64,000 nt of DNA from Variovorax paradoxus (GTDB lineage: Bacteria > Pseudomonadota > Gammaproteobacteria > Burkholderiales > Burkholderiaceae_C), in contig NZ_JXQQ01000007.1 in the NCBI RefSeq assembly GCF_000834655.1, forward strand, positions 62,001 to 126,000, read 5' to 3'. The translations under genes were made by a program, and so were the position numbers. Within the stretch, counting starts at the first letter, position 1; the number at the start of each line of letters is the position of its first letter. Below are positions 41,997 through 52,271 of this stretch, one piece after another. Under the pieces are notes generated by a model. That model made no database searches. It saw nothing but the letters and a program-made list of their open reading frames with translations, and was not told where the DNA came from.

Positions 41997-43297
41997 GCAG
42001 CATTGCGTCTCCGTTGCAGGGCGCTGCCGCCGGGACAAAGCGCCAGAGCATCTGGAAGATCGGTGCCGCCACCATGGTCGGCACGGCCATCGAGGCCTTC
42101 GACTTCCTGGCCTACGGCACCGCCGCGGCGCTGGTGTTCAACAAGCTCTTCTTCCCCAACTTCGATCCGACCGTCGGCACGCTGGCCGCCTTCGGCACCT
42201 TCGCGAGCGGCATGCTGGCGCGGCCGTTGGGAGGCATCGTCTTCGGGCACTTCGGCGACCGGCTGGGCAGGAAGTCGATGCTGACGCTGAGCCTGCTGAT
42301 GATGGGCATCTGCACCGTGCTCATCGGCTTGCTGCCGACCTACGAATCGATCGGCCTCTGGGCTGCCGTGCTGCTGGTGCTGCTGCGCATAGGGCAGGGG
42401 CTTTCGTTCGGCGGCGAACTCGGCGGCGCGATGCTGATGGCCGTGGAGCATGCGCCGCCCAAGTGGCGCTCGCTGGTGGGCAGCATGCCGCAGATGGGCG
42501 CACCCATCGGCGTGTTGCTGTCCTCGGGCGCCTTCGCGCTGGTGACGCAACTGCCCGAGGCGAGCTTCCTGAGCTGGGGCTGGCGGCTGCCGTTTCTTGC
42601 GAGCGCGGTGCTGATCGTGCTGGGCGTGTTCATCCGCATGAAGGTGGAGGAGTCGCCCGAGTTCATGCAGGTGAAGGTGCGCCAGAAGACCGCGGTGCTG
42701 CCGGCACGCGAAGTGGTCGTGGCGCACTGGAGGCCCTTGCTGCTGAGCATCGGCGGCAAGCTGGCCGAGGTGACGCTGATCTACACGATCCTGGTGTTCT
42801 CGATCTCGTATGCGACGAGCCGCCTCGGGTTCTCGCGGGCCGATGCGCTGCACGCGTTGATCGCCGGCTCGGTGGTCATGGTCTTCACCATTCCTGCCAG
42901 CGGATGGCTCGCCGACAAGGTGGGCGCGCGGCGGCTCTATGTGTTCGGCGGGCTGCTGCTGGCGGTGATGGCGGTGCCGCTGTTCCAGGCAATCGGCAGC
43001 GGGTCGCTCACGGCGTACACGGTGGCGATGGTGGTGGCGCTGTCGATCAACTACGCACTGATGTTCGCGCCGCAGTCGAACCTGTATGCGGCGCAGTTCC
43101 CGCCGGAGCTGCGCTACTCGGGCATCTCCATCGGCATCCAGTTCGCGGCGGCCATCGGCGGCGGGCTGGCGCCGATCATCGCGGCGACGCTGGTGGCGAA
43201 GTATTCGAGCATCGTGCCGGTGGGCATCTATGTGGCCGTGCTCGGCGTGGTCGCCGCGGTGTGCGCGTACCTGATGCGGCCGACATCGAACGAATGA
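41993..43297 (+). CDS. MFS transporter, metabolite:H+ symporter (MHS) family
   Basis: This 434-residue protein has 12 predicted membrane segments and the MHS signature: GTAIEAFDFLAYGTAAALVF in TM1, then GHFGDRLGRKSML between TM2 and TM3 and GQGLSFGGELGGAMLMAVEHAPPKWR-type sequence in the TM4/5 region. MHS members import carboxylates, betaines or shikimate-like acids. The ATG overlaps the TGA of the class II aldolase gene. The C-terminal coding end runs into a tract of GAAC/GGAC tetranucleotides (43287-43329). Confidence 0.92.
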   Translation: MSSIASPLQGAAAGTKRQSIWKIGAATMVGTAIEAFDFLAYGTAAALVFNKLFFPNFDPTVGTLAAFGTFASGMLARPLGGIVFGHFGDRLGRKSMLTLSLLMMGICTVLIGLLPTYESIGLWAAVLLVLLRIGQGLSFGGELGGAMLMAVEHAPPKWRSLVGSMPQMGAPIGVLLSSGAFALVTQLPEASFLSWGWRLPFLASAVLIVLGVFIRMKVEESPEFMQVKVRQKTAVLPAREVVVAHWRPLLLSIGGKLAEVTLIYTILVFSISYATSRLGFSRADALHALIAGSVVMVFTIPASGWLADKVGARRLYVFGGLLLAVMAVPLFQAIGSGSLTAYTVAMVVALSINYALMFAPQSNLYAAQFPPELRYSGISIGIQFAAAIGGGLAPIIAATLVAKYSSIVPVGIYVAVLGVVAAVCAYLMRPTSNE

Positions 43298-43329
43298 ACG
43301 AACGAGTGAATCGAACGGACGGACGGGCG
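43287..43329. repeat. Degenerate GAAC/GGAC tetranucleotide tract
   Basis: The stretch spanning the MFS stop codon and the convergent intergenic gap consists of GAAC, GAAT, GAGT and GGAC units. It is a degenerate microsatellite of about ten units. It does not change the frame of either flanking gene as read. Confidence 0.4.
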
Positions 43330-43333
43330 ATCG

Positions 43334-45061
43334 TCAGGAGTGCCCGTCCACCCGCATCTGGAAGAGGAAGTAGGGCGGGATGCAGGCGCCGCGCCCTTCG
43401 GGCTGGCCTTCGGCTTGCGCGCAGATGAAGTCGTCGCGGCAGGGCTGCTGCGCCGAGCAACTGCGCAGGTTGCCGGGCCGCGTGTGTTTGCCCAGGCATT
43501 CGCCGAAAGGCCGGTTCGCGGCCAGGCACTGGTTGAAGTCGCTGAGGATGGCGATGCCGCCGCAGGTGCCGTTCTCGTCGAGCGGATCGCAAGGGCCCGA
43601 GCACATGCCGCCCGGGAACCCGACCGAGGTTTTCTCGCACACCGAGAACACGCCCTCGCAGGCGATGCGCGGCAGCTTCTCGGCGCGGTCCAGCCACGGG
43701 TTTGCGGACTGCGTGATGCGCGTGGGCTCGCAGCTTGCGCCGACCGTGGCTTTCTCGGGCGTGGCGCTTGTGGTGCCCGGCTCGGCGAGTGGCCGGAACG
43801 GGTCGGGCTGCGGCGTCGAAGGCGCTGCGCGCACATAGGTGCTGCGGCGCGCGAGTTCGTCCTGCAGGTGCGGCGAGTGCGGCAGCGCGAGCGCATTGCC
43901 GGTCGTGAAAGTGCGCGATGCGCCGCGCCGGTCGATGCCCAGCAGATGAAAGCCCGCGACCGCGCGGCTCTGGTGACAGCCTGCGCAACTGAGGTCGTCG
44001 AGGCGGCGCAGCACGGCTTGCGGCGACTGCAGCGTGCGGCTGCCGGGAACGGCTTGCCAGTCGCTGGGTGCGTAGACCTGCGCGAACGGCCGGTTCGCAA
44101 GCCGCGCAAGTCCGTGCGGTGCGACGGAGATCGATTCGGTCGCGAGGAATTTCTCGGGAATCTGCACCGAGGCCTCGTCCAGCGCGCGCAGGTTGGCCGG
44201 TTGTTGCAGCCACTGCTGCAGTTCCTTGCGCAGCGGCGCACTGGCCTTCAGGCGCGCGACGTCGGGCGTGTTCTCGAGCGGTGCCACGTCGAAGCGCTTC
44301 GTGCCGGGGTTCCAGCGGAAGGCGCGCAGCATGTATTCGGCATGGCCACCAAGATCGGGCCGCACCGCGGAGGGCCAGCGCACGCTCTGCAGGTTGGTGG
44401 TGACCTGCGCGATGCGCGCGGGGGCAAGGCGCTGCGGCGCGAGCGGGCCGTCGGGCGACACCAGCCAGCGGCCGAGCGCCTCGTCGGGCATCGCAGCCTG
44501 CGGCGGCTGCCAGCGTCGCGCGGCGTCGGCGCAGCTGCCGTTGGCATCGGGCGCATCGCCGCGCAGTTCGACGTTGACGGTCATCGGCAAGCGCGACTGC
44601 ATCGCAGCGGTGCGGTACGCGAGCCGGTACACGAGCCGCGTCTCGCCGCAGGCGCCGCCCTGGAAAGGGCGGCGGTCCATGCGGTTGGCCACGCCGACCA
44701 GTTCGAAGAAGGCGTCGCGGCTTGCAAGCCAGCGCGCGTCGAACAGCCGGTGCGGATAGCGCGAGATGCCGACACCGGCCTGTTTGTCAGTGCGCTGGAT
44801 GCGCGCAAGGCTGTCTCCGAGTGGCGCGGCGATGGACTGCCATGCCGGCGAACGCATCAACGACTGGTTGGTCGCGATGCCGTCGGATGCAGGGGGAGCA
44901 CCGCCGATCCAATGGGCGAAAACGGCGCCGGATCTTTCGGCGGCCTGCAGTGCAGCCGGCGAGGTGACGAGCAGCAGTGGCTCTGCCGCGTGTGTGAAAG
45001 CCGGTGCGAGCGACAGTGCGAACGCGAGCGCGAAGGGCAGGCTGTGTTTGAAGGTCGGCAC
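43334..45061 (-). CDS. Large secreted c-type cytochrome-like protein with Cys-rich tail
   Basis: This 575-residue protein has a signal peptide (LPFALAFALSLAPAFTHAAE). There is a large domain with conserved-looking SRYPHRLFDARW and FFELVGVANRMDRRPFQGGACGETRLVYRL, then a single haem-binding CAGCH (359-363) in DDLSCAGCHQSRAVAGFHLLGIDRRG. The last 140 residues contain twelve Cys (for example GMCSGPC and DENGTCGG) that could form disulfides. Only one haem site is seen and no oxidase genes are near, so electron transfer or peroxidase-like roles remain open. Conserved in form but not named by me. Confidence 0.75.
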   Translation of the reverse strand: MPTFKHSLPFALAFALSLAPAFTHAAEPLLLVTSPAALQAAERSGAVFAHWIGGAPPASDGIATNQSLMRSPAWQSIAAPLGDSLARIQRTDKQAGVGISRYPHRLFDARWLASRDAFFELVGVANRMDRRPFQGGACGETRLVYRLAYRTAAMQSRLPMTVNVELRGDAPDANGSCADAARRWQPPQAAMPDEALGRWLVSPDGPLAPQRLAPARIAQVTTNLQSVRWPSAVRPDLGGHAEYMLRAFRWNPGTKRFDVAPLENTPDVARLKASAPLRKELQQWLQQPANLRALDEASVQIPEKFLATESISVAPHGLARLANRPFAQVYAPSDWQAVPGSRTLQSPQAVLRRLDDLSCAGCHQSRAVAGFHLLGIDRRGASRTFTTGNALALPHSPHLQDELARRSTYVRAAPSTPQPDPFRPLAEPGTTSATPEKATVGASCEPTRITQSANPWLDRAEKLPRIACEGVFSVCEKTSVGFPGGMCSGPCDPLDENGTCGGIAILSDFNQCLAANRPFGECLGKHTRPGNLRSCSAQQPCRDDFICAQAEGQPEGRGACIPPYFLFQMRVDGHS

Positions 45062-45074
45062 GCGGCCGATTGTG

Positions 45075-45458
45075 TCAGCGCCGGGGCGTGATGTTCAGTG
45101 CCGCGCAGAAGTCGTAGAACGCCTCTAGCTGAAGGGATTTGTCGAAGACCGCATCGACGCCCGCGGAGAGCGCGCCCTCGCGCACCTCGGAGGTTGCGTA
45201 GTTCATCAGCACCACGGTGCGTTGCGCGGGGGACTTGTGGTCCTTCAAATACTGCGCCACGGTGAGCCCGTTGCCCTCGGCAAGGAACACGTCGATGACC
45301 GCTGCATCCCATTCGCCGGGGTTGGCCTTGAGCCAGTCGATCGCTTCGGTGGAAGTGGTTGCGGTGCCGATGACATCGCATTCGGAAAATTCTTGCAGCC
45401 CATCGGTCAGCGTCGTCGCGATCAAAGGGTTGTCTTCTATGAGGTAGATGCGGGTCAT
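45075..45458 (-). CDS. Receiver-only response regulator
   Basis: This 127-residue protein is a single CheY-like receiver: acidic pair E8-D9, phospho-acceptor Asp56 in VIDVFLAEGNG, and Lys107 in FDKSLQ. There is no output domain. The start at MTRIYL is the beginning of homology; an upstream extension crosses the divergent promoter. It lies 13 bases before the cytochrome-like gene on the same strand. It is divergent from a second receiver gene. Confidence 0.88.
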   Translation of the reverse strand: MTRIYLIEDNPLIATTLTDGLQEFSECDVIGTATTSTEAIDWLKANPGEWDAAVIDVFLAEGNGLTVAQYLKDHKSPAQRTVVLMNYATSEVREGALSAGVDAVFDKSLQLEAFYDFCAALNITPRR

Positions 45459-45628
45459 CGTTGTTGGCGAGAGGGTACGGTCCATCGGCTTGTCTCGGCC
45501 GAGGAAGCAATTGTCGGGGCGGAGGCCCGCGGCCGAGTAAGACAACGCCGCCATCTGTCGTACATCCCTGTAGGGTGGTGGCTCGCAAGTGATGCAACAC
45601 GGCGGGTTGTCTGGAAAAATGCAACGCA

Positions 45629-45997
45629 ATGACCACTGACTCGCAACCCAAGCTTCGCGTGCTGCTCGTGGAGGATGACGTCGACACCCTCGCCACCACC
45701 CTGAAACTGCTCGAGGCCCTGGGGCACTGGGCCACCGGCGTCAAGAGCGCGGAGGCCGCGATCGCGCGCTTCTTCCACGGGGCCTTCGATGTGGTGATGG
45801 TGGACATCGGCCTGCCCGCGCTGTCGGGGCATGACTTCGCCGAGCGATTGCTGCGCGATCACCACGTGCCCGTGATCTTCGTGACGGGGCAGGCACAACC
45901 GGCCGAGCCGATGGCAGGAACCACCTGGCTGCGCAAGCCCTACACCGTCGAGCAGCTGACCGAGGCGCTGGAGCGCGCGGTGGTGTCGCCCTCGTAG
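45629..45997 (+). CDS. Receiver-only response regulator
   Basis: This 122-residue CheY-like receiver has E15-D16-D17, phospho-acceptor Asp59 in VMVDIGLPAL, Thr86 in FVTGQAQ and Lys103 in LRKPYT. There is no output domain. It is divergent from the other receiver gene across 170 bases, and no histidine kinase is adjacent to either. Both may work in a phosphorelay with a distant hybrid kinase. Confidence 0.9.
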   Translation: MTTDSQPKLRVLLVEDDVDTLATTLKLLEALGHWATGVKSAEAAIARFFHGAFDVVMVDIGLPALSGHDFAERLLRDHHVPVIFVTGQAQPAEPMAGTTWLRKPYTVEQLTEALERAVVSPS

Positions 45998-46097
45998 CCA
46001 GGCAACGGGCCGTTCCGGTGCGACGCCGGGCTACTGCATGGCCGGCCGCCAGCGGGTGGAAGAGCCCGCGTGAGAAAATCGCCGCCTTCTGCGCCCG

Positions 46098-47108
46098 ATG
46101 TCCGGGCCGATGCCGACAACAGGATCCCGCGTTTTGGAAGAGAAGGTCATCTCCGTTGCACCCATGATGGACTGGACGGACCGTCATTGCCGGTACTTCC
46201 ACCGCCTGATGTCGCGTCACGCGCTGCTCTACACCGAGATGGTGACGACCGGCGCCCTGGTTCACGGCGACGTGCCCCGGCACCTTCGCTTCAATGCCGA
46301 AGAACACCCCGTGGCGCTGCAACTCGGGGGCAGCGAGCCGGCCGACCTCGCGCATTGCGCGAAGCTCGGCCAGGAATGGGGCTACGACGAGATCAACCTC
46401 AATTGCGGCTGCCCGAGCGAGCGCGTGCAGCGCGGCGCGTTCGGGGCCTGCCTCATGAACGAGCCCCAGCTGGTCGCCGACTGCGTGAAGGCGATGGTCG
46501 ATGTGGTCGACGTGCCGGTCACGGTCAAGCACCGCATCGGCATCGACAAGATCGAAAGCTACGAGTTCGTGCGCGACTTCGTGGGCCAGGTGAGCGAAGC
46601 GGGGTGCGGCACGTTCATCGTGCATGCGCGCAATGCCTGGCTGCAGGGCCTGAGCCCGAAACAGAACCGCGAGATCCCGCCCCTGCGCTACGCGCTGGTG
46701 CATCGCCTGAAGCACGACTTTCCGGCGCTGAAGTTTTCCATCAACGGCGGCATCTCCGTCAATGAGCAGGTGCACGAGCATCTGCGGTTGCTCGATGGCG
46801 TGATGGTCGGGCGCGAGGCGTATCACAACCCCTGGTGGCTCGCCGAGTGGGATGCCGAGTTCTTCGGCGCCGCGCCGCAGCCGCTCACGCGCGAAGACGT
46901 GGAATCGCTCATGTGCAACTACATGGTTCGCGAGGCCGCCGAGCACGGCACGCAGTGGTCGTCGATCGCACGTCACATGCTGGGCCTGCGCAACGGCTTG
47001 CCCGGCGCGCGGCGCTGGCGCCAAGTCTGGAGCGACCACCGCCTGAAGACGCGCCCGCCGCACGAGGTGATGGCGCTCGCGCACGAACCGGTCGCGCAGG
47101 CCGCCTGA
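46098..47108 (+). CDS. dusA: tRNA-dihydrouridine(20/20a) synthase DusA
   Basis: This 336-residue FMN enzyme reduces U20/U20a in the tRNA D-loop. Signatures are VAPMMDWTDRHCRYFHR (residues 20-36), LLYTEMVTTGALVHGD, VALQLGGSEP, INLNCGCPSERVQRGAFGACLM with catalytic Cys105, VKHRIGID, and FSINGGI with VMVGREAYHNPW at the FMN phosphate site. GAFG followed by the C-terminal helical RNA-binding domain is the DusA pattern. A terminator follows the stop. Confidence 0.95.
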   Translation: MSGPMPTTGSRVLEEKVISVAPMMDWTDRHCRYFHRLMSRHALLYTEMVTTGALVHGDVPRHLRFNAEEHPVALQLGGSEPADLAHCAKLGQEWGYDEINLNCGCPSERVQRGAFGACLMNEPQLVADCVKAMVDVVDVPVTVKHRIGIDKIESYEFVRDFVGQVSEAGCGTFIVHARNAWLQGLSPKQNREIPPLRYALVHRLKHDFPALKFSINGGISVNEQVHEHLRLLDGVMVGREAYHNPWWLAEWDAEFFGAAPQPLTREDVESLMCNYMVREAAEHGTQWSSIARHMLGLRNGLPGARRWRQVWSDHRLKTRPPHEVMALAHEPVAQAA

Positions 47109-47117
47109 GCCGCCTGA

Positions 47118-47158
47118 GCGGCCGGCCAGCGGGCCAGCGGGCCAGCGGGCCGCTTTTT
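47118..47158 (+). terminator. Rho-independent terminator of dusA with tandem repeat loop
   Basis: GCGGCC (47118-47123) pairs with GGCCGC (47148-47153), followed by TTTTT. The loop is three perfect copies of the 8-base unit GGCCAGCG (47124-47147). It ends dusA transcription. The following stretch to the IclR start (47160-47366) is AT-rich and is probably the IclR promoter region. Confidence 0.75.
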
Positions 47159-47366
47159 CGCTTCCCCGCTCATTCGTCACATCGTCGAATTCGGTGATTT
47201 CGTGCGTTAGTTCGCTCGAATGAGCTCTTTTTAATCGCCGAATCGAGGCGTTTTACCTTCTTTTAACGGAACATGGTTCCGAAACAATGCGGCAACAGTG
47301 TGGCTCGCCCGCCCGTTTTTGCTCAAGAATAAAGAGGTCAGGGGAAACAATAAAAGAGGTTCTCAC

Positions 47367-48152
47367 ATGAGCGAAGCTGTGGGCAGCAAAGAGGAAGTGA
47401 GCGCGCTGGCACGCGGCTTGGTACTACTCAAGACCATCGGCATGGCCGCTGCACCGATGGGCAACCGGGATCTGGCCGACACGACCGGCATTCCGAAAGC
47501 GACCGTCTCGCGATTGACCGCAACGCTGGTAGGTGCCGGGTACCTGCGTCAGGCTCGCGACAGCGAGCGCTTCAGCCTCGGGCCGGCGCTCCTGGACATG
47601 AGCAGCCGGTACCTGCGCCATTTCGACCTGCGAACGATGGCGCGCCCGTATCTGACCGAGCTGTCGGAGTTCGCGGGCGCAAGCATCCACATGGGCGTGC
47701 GCGACGAGCTCGACATGCTGGTCATCGACTCGCTGCGTCCCCGCTCGGCGCTCATCAGTTCGCGCATCGAGGTGGGATCGCGCCTGTCGATCACCACTTC
47801 GGCTGCGGGCCGCGCGTACCTGGCGGCGCTGCCCGATCCGGAGCGGGACGTGCTGCTCGAGCAGATCCGCACCGAGACCGGCGAGAACTGGTCCACGGTG
47901 GCACCGCGGCTGATGGCGGGCATCGAGGAATACACGCGGCTGGGCTATTGCAGCTCCTTCGGCGAATGGCACCCGCATATCCACTCCCTGGGCTTTGCGC
48001 TGCAAGGCCCGAGCGGCGAGCGCTACGGCCTGAGCTGCGGAGGCCCGGCCTATCTGCTGCCCAAGGACGTCATGCTGGACCGCGTGGCGCCCCGCCTGCT
48101 TGACGTAGCCCGGCGGATTGCAACGGAAGCCGGCACAGTCACCCCCAACTGA
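47367..48152 (+). CDS. IclR family transcriptional regulator
   Basis: This 261-residue protein has an N-terminal winged helix (residues about 12-70: VSALARGLVLLKTIGMAAAP, then TGIPKATVSRLTATLVGAGYL). The C-terminal IclR effector domain shows FAGASIHMGVRDELDML, RLSITTSAAGRAYLAALP and YGLSCGGPAYLL. The effector is unknown. The start at MSEAVG has AAAGAGG eight bases upstream; an earlier in-frame ATG (47298) is rejected. No obvious target is adjacent except its own promoter. Confidence 0.92.
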   Translation: MSEAVGSKEEVSALARGLVLLKTIGMAAAPMGNRDLADTTGIPKATVSRLTATLVGAGYLRQARDSERFSLGPALLDMSSRYLRHFDLRTMARPYLTELSEFAGASIHMGVRDELDMLVIDSLRPRSALISSRIEVGSRLSITTSAAGRAYLAALPDPERDVLLEQIRTETGENWSTVAPRLMAGIEEYTRLGYCSSFGEWHPHIHSLGFALQGPSGERYGLSCGGPAYLLPKDVMLDRVAPRLLDVARRIATEAGTVTPN

Positions 48153-48179
48153 ACCTAAGAGAGCGCTGCCTTTTCGCGG

Positions 48180-48270
48180 GATACCGCGGAACCGGCTCCG
48201 CCGGGCCGCAGGTATCGCCCCCGGAAGGGGGAAGGCGAAGCGACACGAAGTGCGCGAAGCCTGGGGGCGA
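48180..48270. repeat. Two nested inverted repeats between convergent regulator genes
   Basis: GATACC...GGTATC arms (48180-48216) enclose further CCGG/CCGG and CGG/CCG pairs. A second repeat, TCGCCCCC...GGGGGCGA (48215-48270), overlaps its end. Both lie between the convergent IclR and GntR genes. They probably act as a bidirectional terminator and belong to a dispersed intergenic repeat class of Comamonadaceae; the latter is from general knowledge and was not searched. Confidence 0.55.
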
Positions 48271-48272
48271 GC

Positions 48273-48929
48273 CTAATTCGCCGCTTCGAGGCCGTTCTTG
48301 AAGTGCTCGCGCATGCGCGCCATGGCAGCGGCTGCGTCGCGCGCCTCGATGGCCGCCATCACCGAGCGGTGCTCGGCCAGCGACTCGGCAATGCGTCCCG
48401 CCTTCAGCAGCGAGTTGTGGCGGTTCAGCTTCATCACCTTGCGCAGGTCGGCCACCATCTGGTCGCGCCACTTGTTGTTGGCGATGGCCAGGAGCTGCAT
48501 GTGGAAGCGCTCGTTGAGCGCAAAGAAATGCTCGCGGTCTTCCTTGCCCGGCGCGGCGGCGGCTTCGAGCTCGGTGTGCAGGCGCTTCAATTCGGCACGC
48601 TCGGCATCGGTGGCGCGTTCGGCCACCACGCCGGCCGCGTCGCTCTCCAGCAGCGAGAGCAGGTGGTAGACGTCCGCCAGGTCCTGCTCCGACACCTCGG
48701 TCACGTAGGCGCCGCGGCGCAGCTTCATCGTTACCAGTCCTTCGGCGGCCAGCACCTTCAGCGCTTCGCGCAGCGGTGTGCGGCTGATGCCGTATTCCTC
48801 GGCGAGCTTGAGCTCGTCGATCCAGCTGCCGGGCTCCAGCTCGCGGCGGAAGATCCGCTGGCGCAGCAGCTCGGCCACTTCTTCGTACAGGGCGCGCGGG
48901 GTGAGCGGGGTCAGGGGGACGGCGGACAT
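48273..48929 (-). CDS. GntR family regulator, FadR/FCD type
   Basis: This 218-residue protein has an N-terminal winged helix (ALYEEVAELLRQRIFRRELEPG, then LAEEYGISRTPLREALKVLAAEGLVTM) and a C-terminal FCD domain with Asp/His metal-site candidates (HFFALNERFHMQLLAI and LAEHRSVMAAIEARDAAAA). It is divergent from the methylmalonyl-CoA mutase gene across 140 bases and is the likely regulator of the propionate operon. Confidence 0.92.
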   Translation of the reverse strand: MSAVPLTPLTPRALYEEVAELLRQRIFRRELEPGSWIDELKLAEEYGISRTPLREALKVLAAEGLVTMKLRRGAYVTEVSEQDLADVYHLLSLLESDAAGVVAERATDAERAELKRLHTELEAAAAPGKEDREHFFALNERFHMQLLAIANNKWRDQMVADLRKVMKLNRHNSLLKAGRIAESLAEHRSVMAAIEARDAAAAMARMREHFKNGLEAAN

Positions 48930-48996
48930 GGGCAGGAATGTACCGCAGAAAACGGGTTTGAATTAATAATTATGGATGGGTTAGACTCGCTGCCGG

Positions 48997-49014
48997 CCTG
49001 CAAATCCTTGCGGG
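48997..49014. promoter_or_regulatory. Near-palindrome in the propionate-operon promoter region
   Basis: CCTGCAA-ATCC-TTGCGGG has six of seven arm positions matching and lies about 55 bases before the mutase start. It sits in the divergent GntR/mutase interval, which also contains an AT-rich patch (48960-48974). It may be an operator for the GntR protein or another propionate regulator. Confidence 0.3.
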
Positions 49015-49069
49015 CGAATCTGCGAATCCCTGTAATCCCCTGCAAGACAACTGCAAAGCGGCGCCTTCC

Positions 49070-51232
<2,163 letters not shown>

Positions 51233-51246
51233 CGGGGACGCCAGAC

Positions 51247-51756
51247 GTGGGCGATCTTTTGTCGCGGCTGTCGCTGCAGCCTGTGGATTCCAGCGATTTC
51301 GAGGACATGCTGGCCGTGCGCATCGATGCGATGCGCCCGAGCCTGGAGCGTGTCGGGCGCTTCGACCTCGCGCGTTCGCGCGAACGGCTGAGCGCCGGTT
51401 TTGCCGTGCCGTTCATGCACCACATCGTGCTGGACGGCGACCAGCGCGTCGGCTTCGTCACGCTCAAGCCCGAAGGCGCGGATGCGCTGCGACTGGACCA
51501 CCTGTACCTGCGTACCGGCTTCCAGGGCAGCGGCATCGGCGAATGGGTGGTGCGCTGGGCGAAGGCAGAGGCGCGCGAGAAGAAGCTCGACATCAAGCTC
51601 ACCGCGCTCGTGCAGAGCGATGCCAACCGCTTCTACCTGCGGCACGGCTTCGTGCTCGAAGGCGAGGAGGGCGTCGACCTGCACTACCGCTGGCGCGTCC
51701 AGGACACAAGCGTCCTCTCGAACGTCCACTCGAAAACAACCACCCGTTCGGGCTGA
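51247..51756 (+). CDS. GNAT family N-acetyltransferase
   Basis: This 169-residue protein starts at GTG, 14 bases after the mutase stop. The GNAT acetyl-CoA-binding region is LYLRTGFQGSGIGEWVVRWA, followed by DANRFYLRHGFVLEGEEGV. The substrate is unknown. The gene ends inside a REP element: its stop TGA (51754-51756) lies within the sequence 51745-51772. Its place inside the propionate operon might mean that it acylates proteins in response to acyl-CoA levels, but this is speculation. Confidence 0.85.
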   Translation: MGDLLSRLSLQPVDSSDFEDMLAVRIDAMRPSLERVGRFDLARSRERLSAGFAVPFMHHIVLDGDQRVGFVTLKPEGADALRLDHLYLRTGFQGSGIGEWVVRWAKAEAREKKLDIKLTALVQSDANRFYLRHGFVLEGEEGVDLHYRWRVQDTSVLSNVHSKTTTRSG

Positions 51757-51772
51757 GCTTGTCGAAGCCTTC
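51745..51772. repeat. REP element 1
   Basis: Contains CGTTCGGGCTGAGCTTGTCG and the following AAGC, the same sequence as at 58521-58544 and the reverse complement of 52073-52096. It spans the stop of the acetyltransferase gene and the region just before the GIY-YIG gene. Confidence 0.85.
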
Positions 51773-51782
51773 CACCACCCTC

Positions 51783-52271
51783 GTGAAACCCTTCTTCTCC
51801 TACCTGCTGCGCTGTTCGGATGGCTCGTATCACGCGGGCCATACCGATGACATCGATATCCGGATGCGCCAGCATGTCGATGGGCAGGACGGATACACCG
51901 CAACGCGAAAGCCGCTCGAGTTGGTCTGGCAGGGCGGGTTCGACACGCGAGAAGGTGCGATCGCGTTCGAGCAGCAGATCAAGGGATGGTCGCGTGCAAA
52001 GAAAGAGGCTTTGATCCGGGGCGAGTGGGACCGCATCAAGGAATTGGCGAAGTCCAGCAGCGCGCGTGAGCAGCTTCGACAAGCTCAGCCCGAACGCTCG
52101 GGGGAGAGTCCCGGCGCCATTGTTCGTGCTGAAGCTTTTGATCGTTGCACCAGCGCCGATCGTGCCGACCCAGCCGCTCGTCCTGTTCGCCCCGAGCCTG
52201 TCGAAGGGCTATCCACCGCACAGCCCCGGCTTCGACAAGCTCAGGCCGAACGGTCAGAGGGGAGGATATGA
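51783..52271 (+). CDS. GIY-YIG nuclease-superfamily protein with REP-derived tail
   Basis: This protein is 162 residues from GTG. Residues 1-92 form a GIY-YIG domain of the UPF0213 type: [28 protein letters not shown] with the catalytic Arg, [17 protein letters not shown], and [20 protein letters not shown] at the end. Residues 93-162 are coded by REP DNA ([27 protein letters not shown]) and look accidental. TGA overlaps the ATG of meaB by four bases. Nuclease activity on REP/RNA or DNA is possible but untested. The start may be GTG 51783 or TTG 51759. Confidence 0.78.
   Translation: MKPFFSYLLRCSDGSYHAGHTDDIDIRMRQHVDGQDGYTATRKPLELVWQGGFDTREGAIAFEQQIKGWSRAKKEALIRGEWDRIKELAKSSSAREQLRQAQPERSGESPGAIVRAEAFDRCTSADRADPAARPVRPEPVEGLSTAQPRLRQAQAERSEGRI
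52073..52096. repeat. REP element 2 (inverted relative to element 1)
   Basis: The reverse complement of the core of element 1: GCTTCGACAAGCTCAGCCCG followed by AACG. It lies inside the GIY-YIG reading frame and codes the RQAQPER part of its tail. Confidence 0.8.
52185..52253. repeat. REP element pair 3
   Basis: Two diverged REP units in inverted orientation (52185-52209 and 52228-52253) are separated by 18 bases. Both are translated as PVRPEPVEG and RQAQAERSE in the GIY-YIG tail. The second ends 15 bases before the meaB start, so the element lies next to the meaB ribosome-binding site. Confidence 0.75.

Noticed and set aside
43287..43329. Tetranucleotide tract as a phase-variation switch
   Set aside because: It is degenerate and sits at the stop codon and intergenic gap, so unit changes would not shift a functional reading frame.
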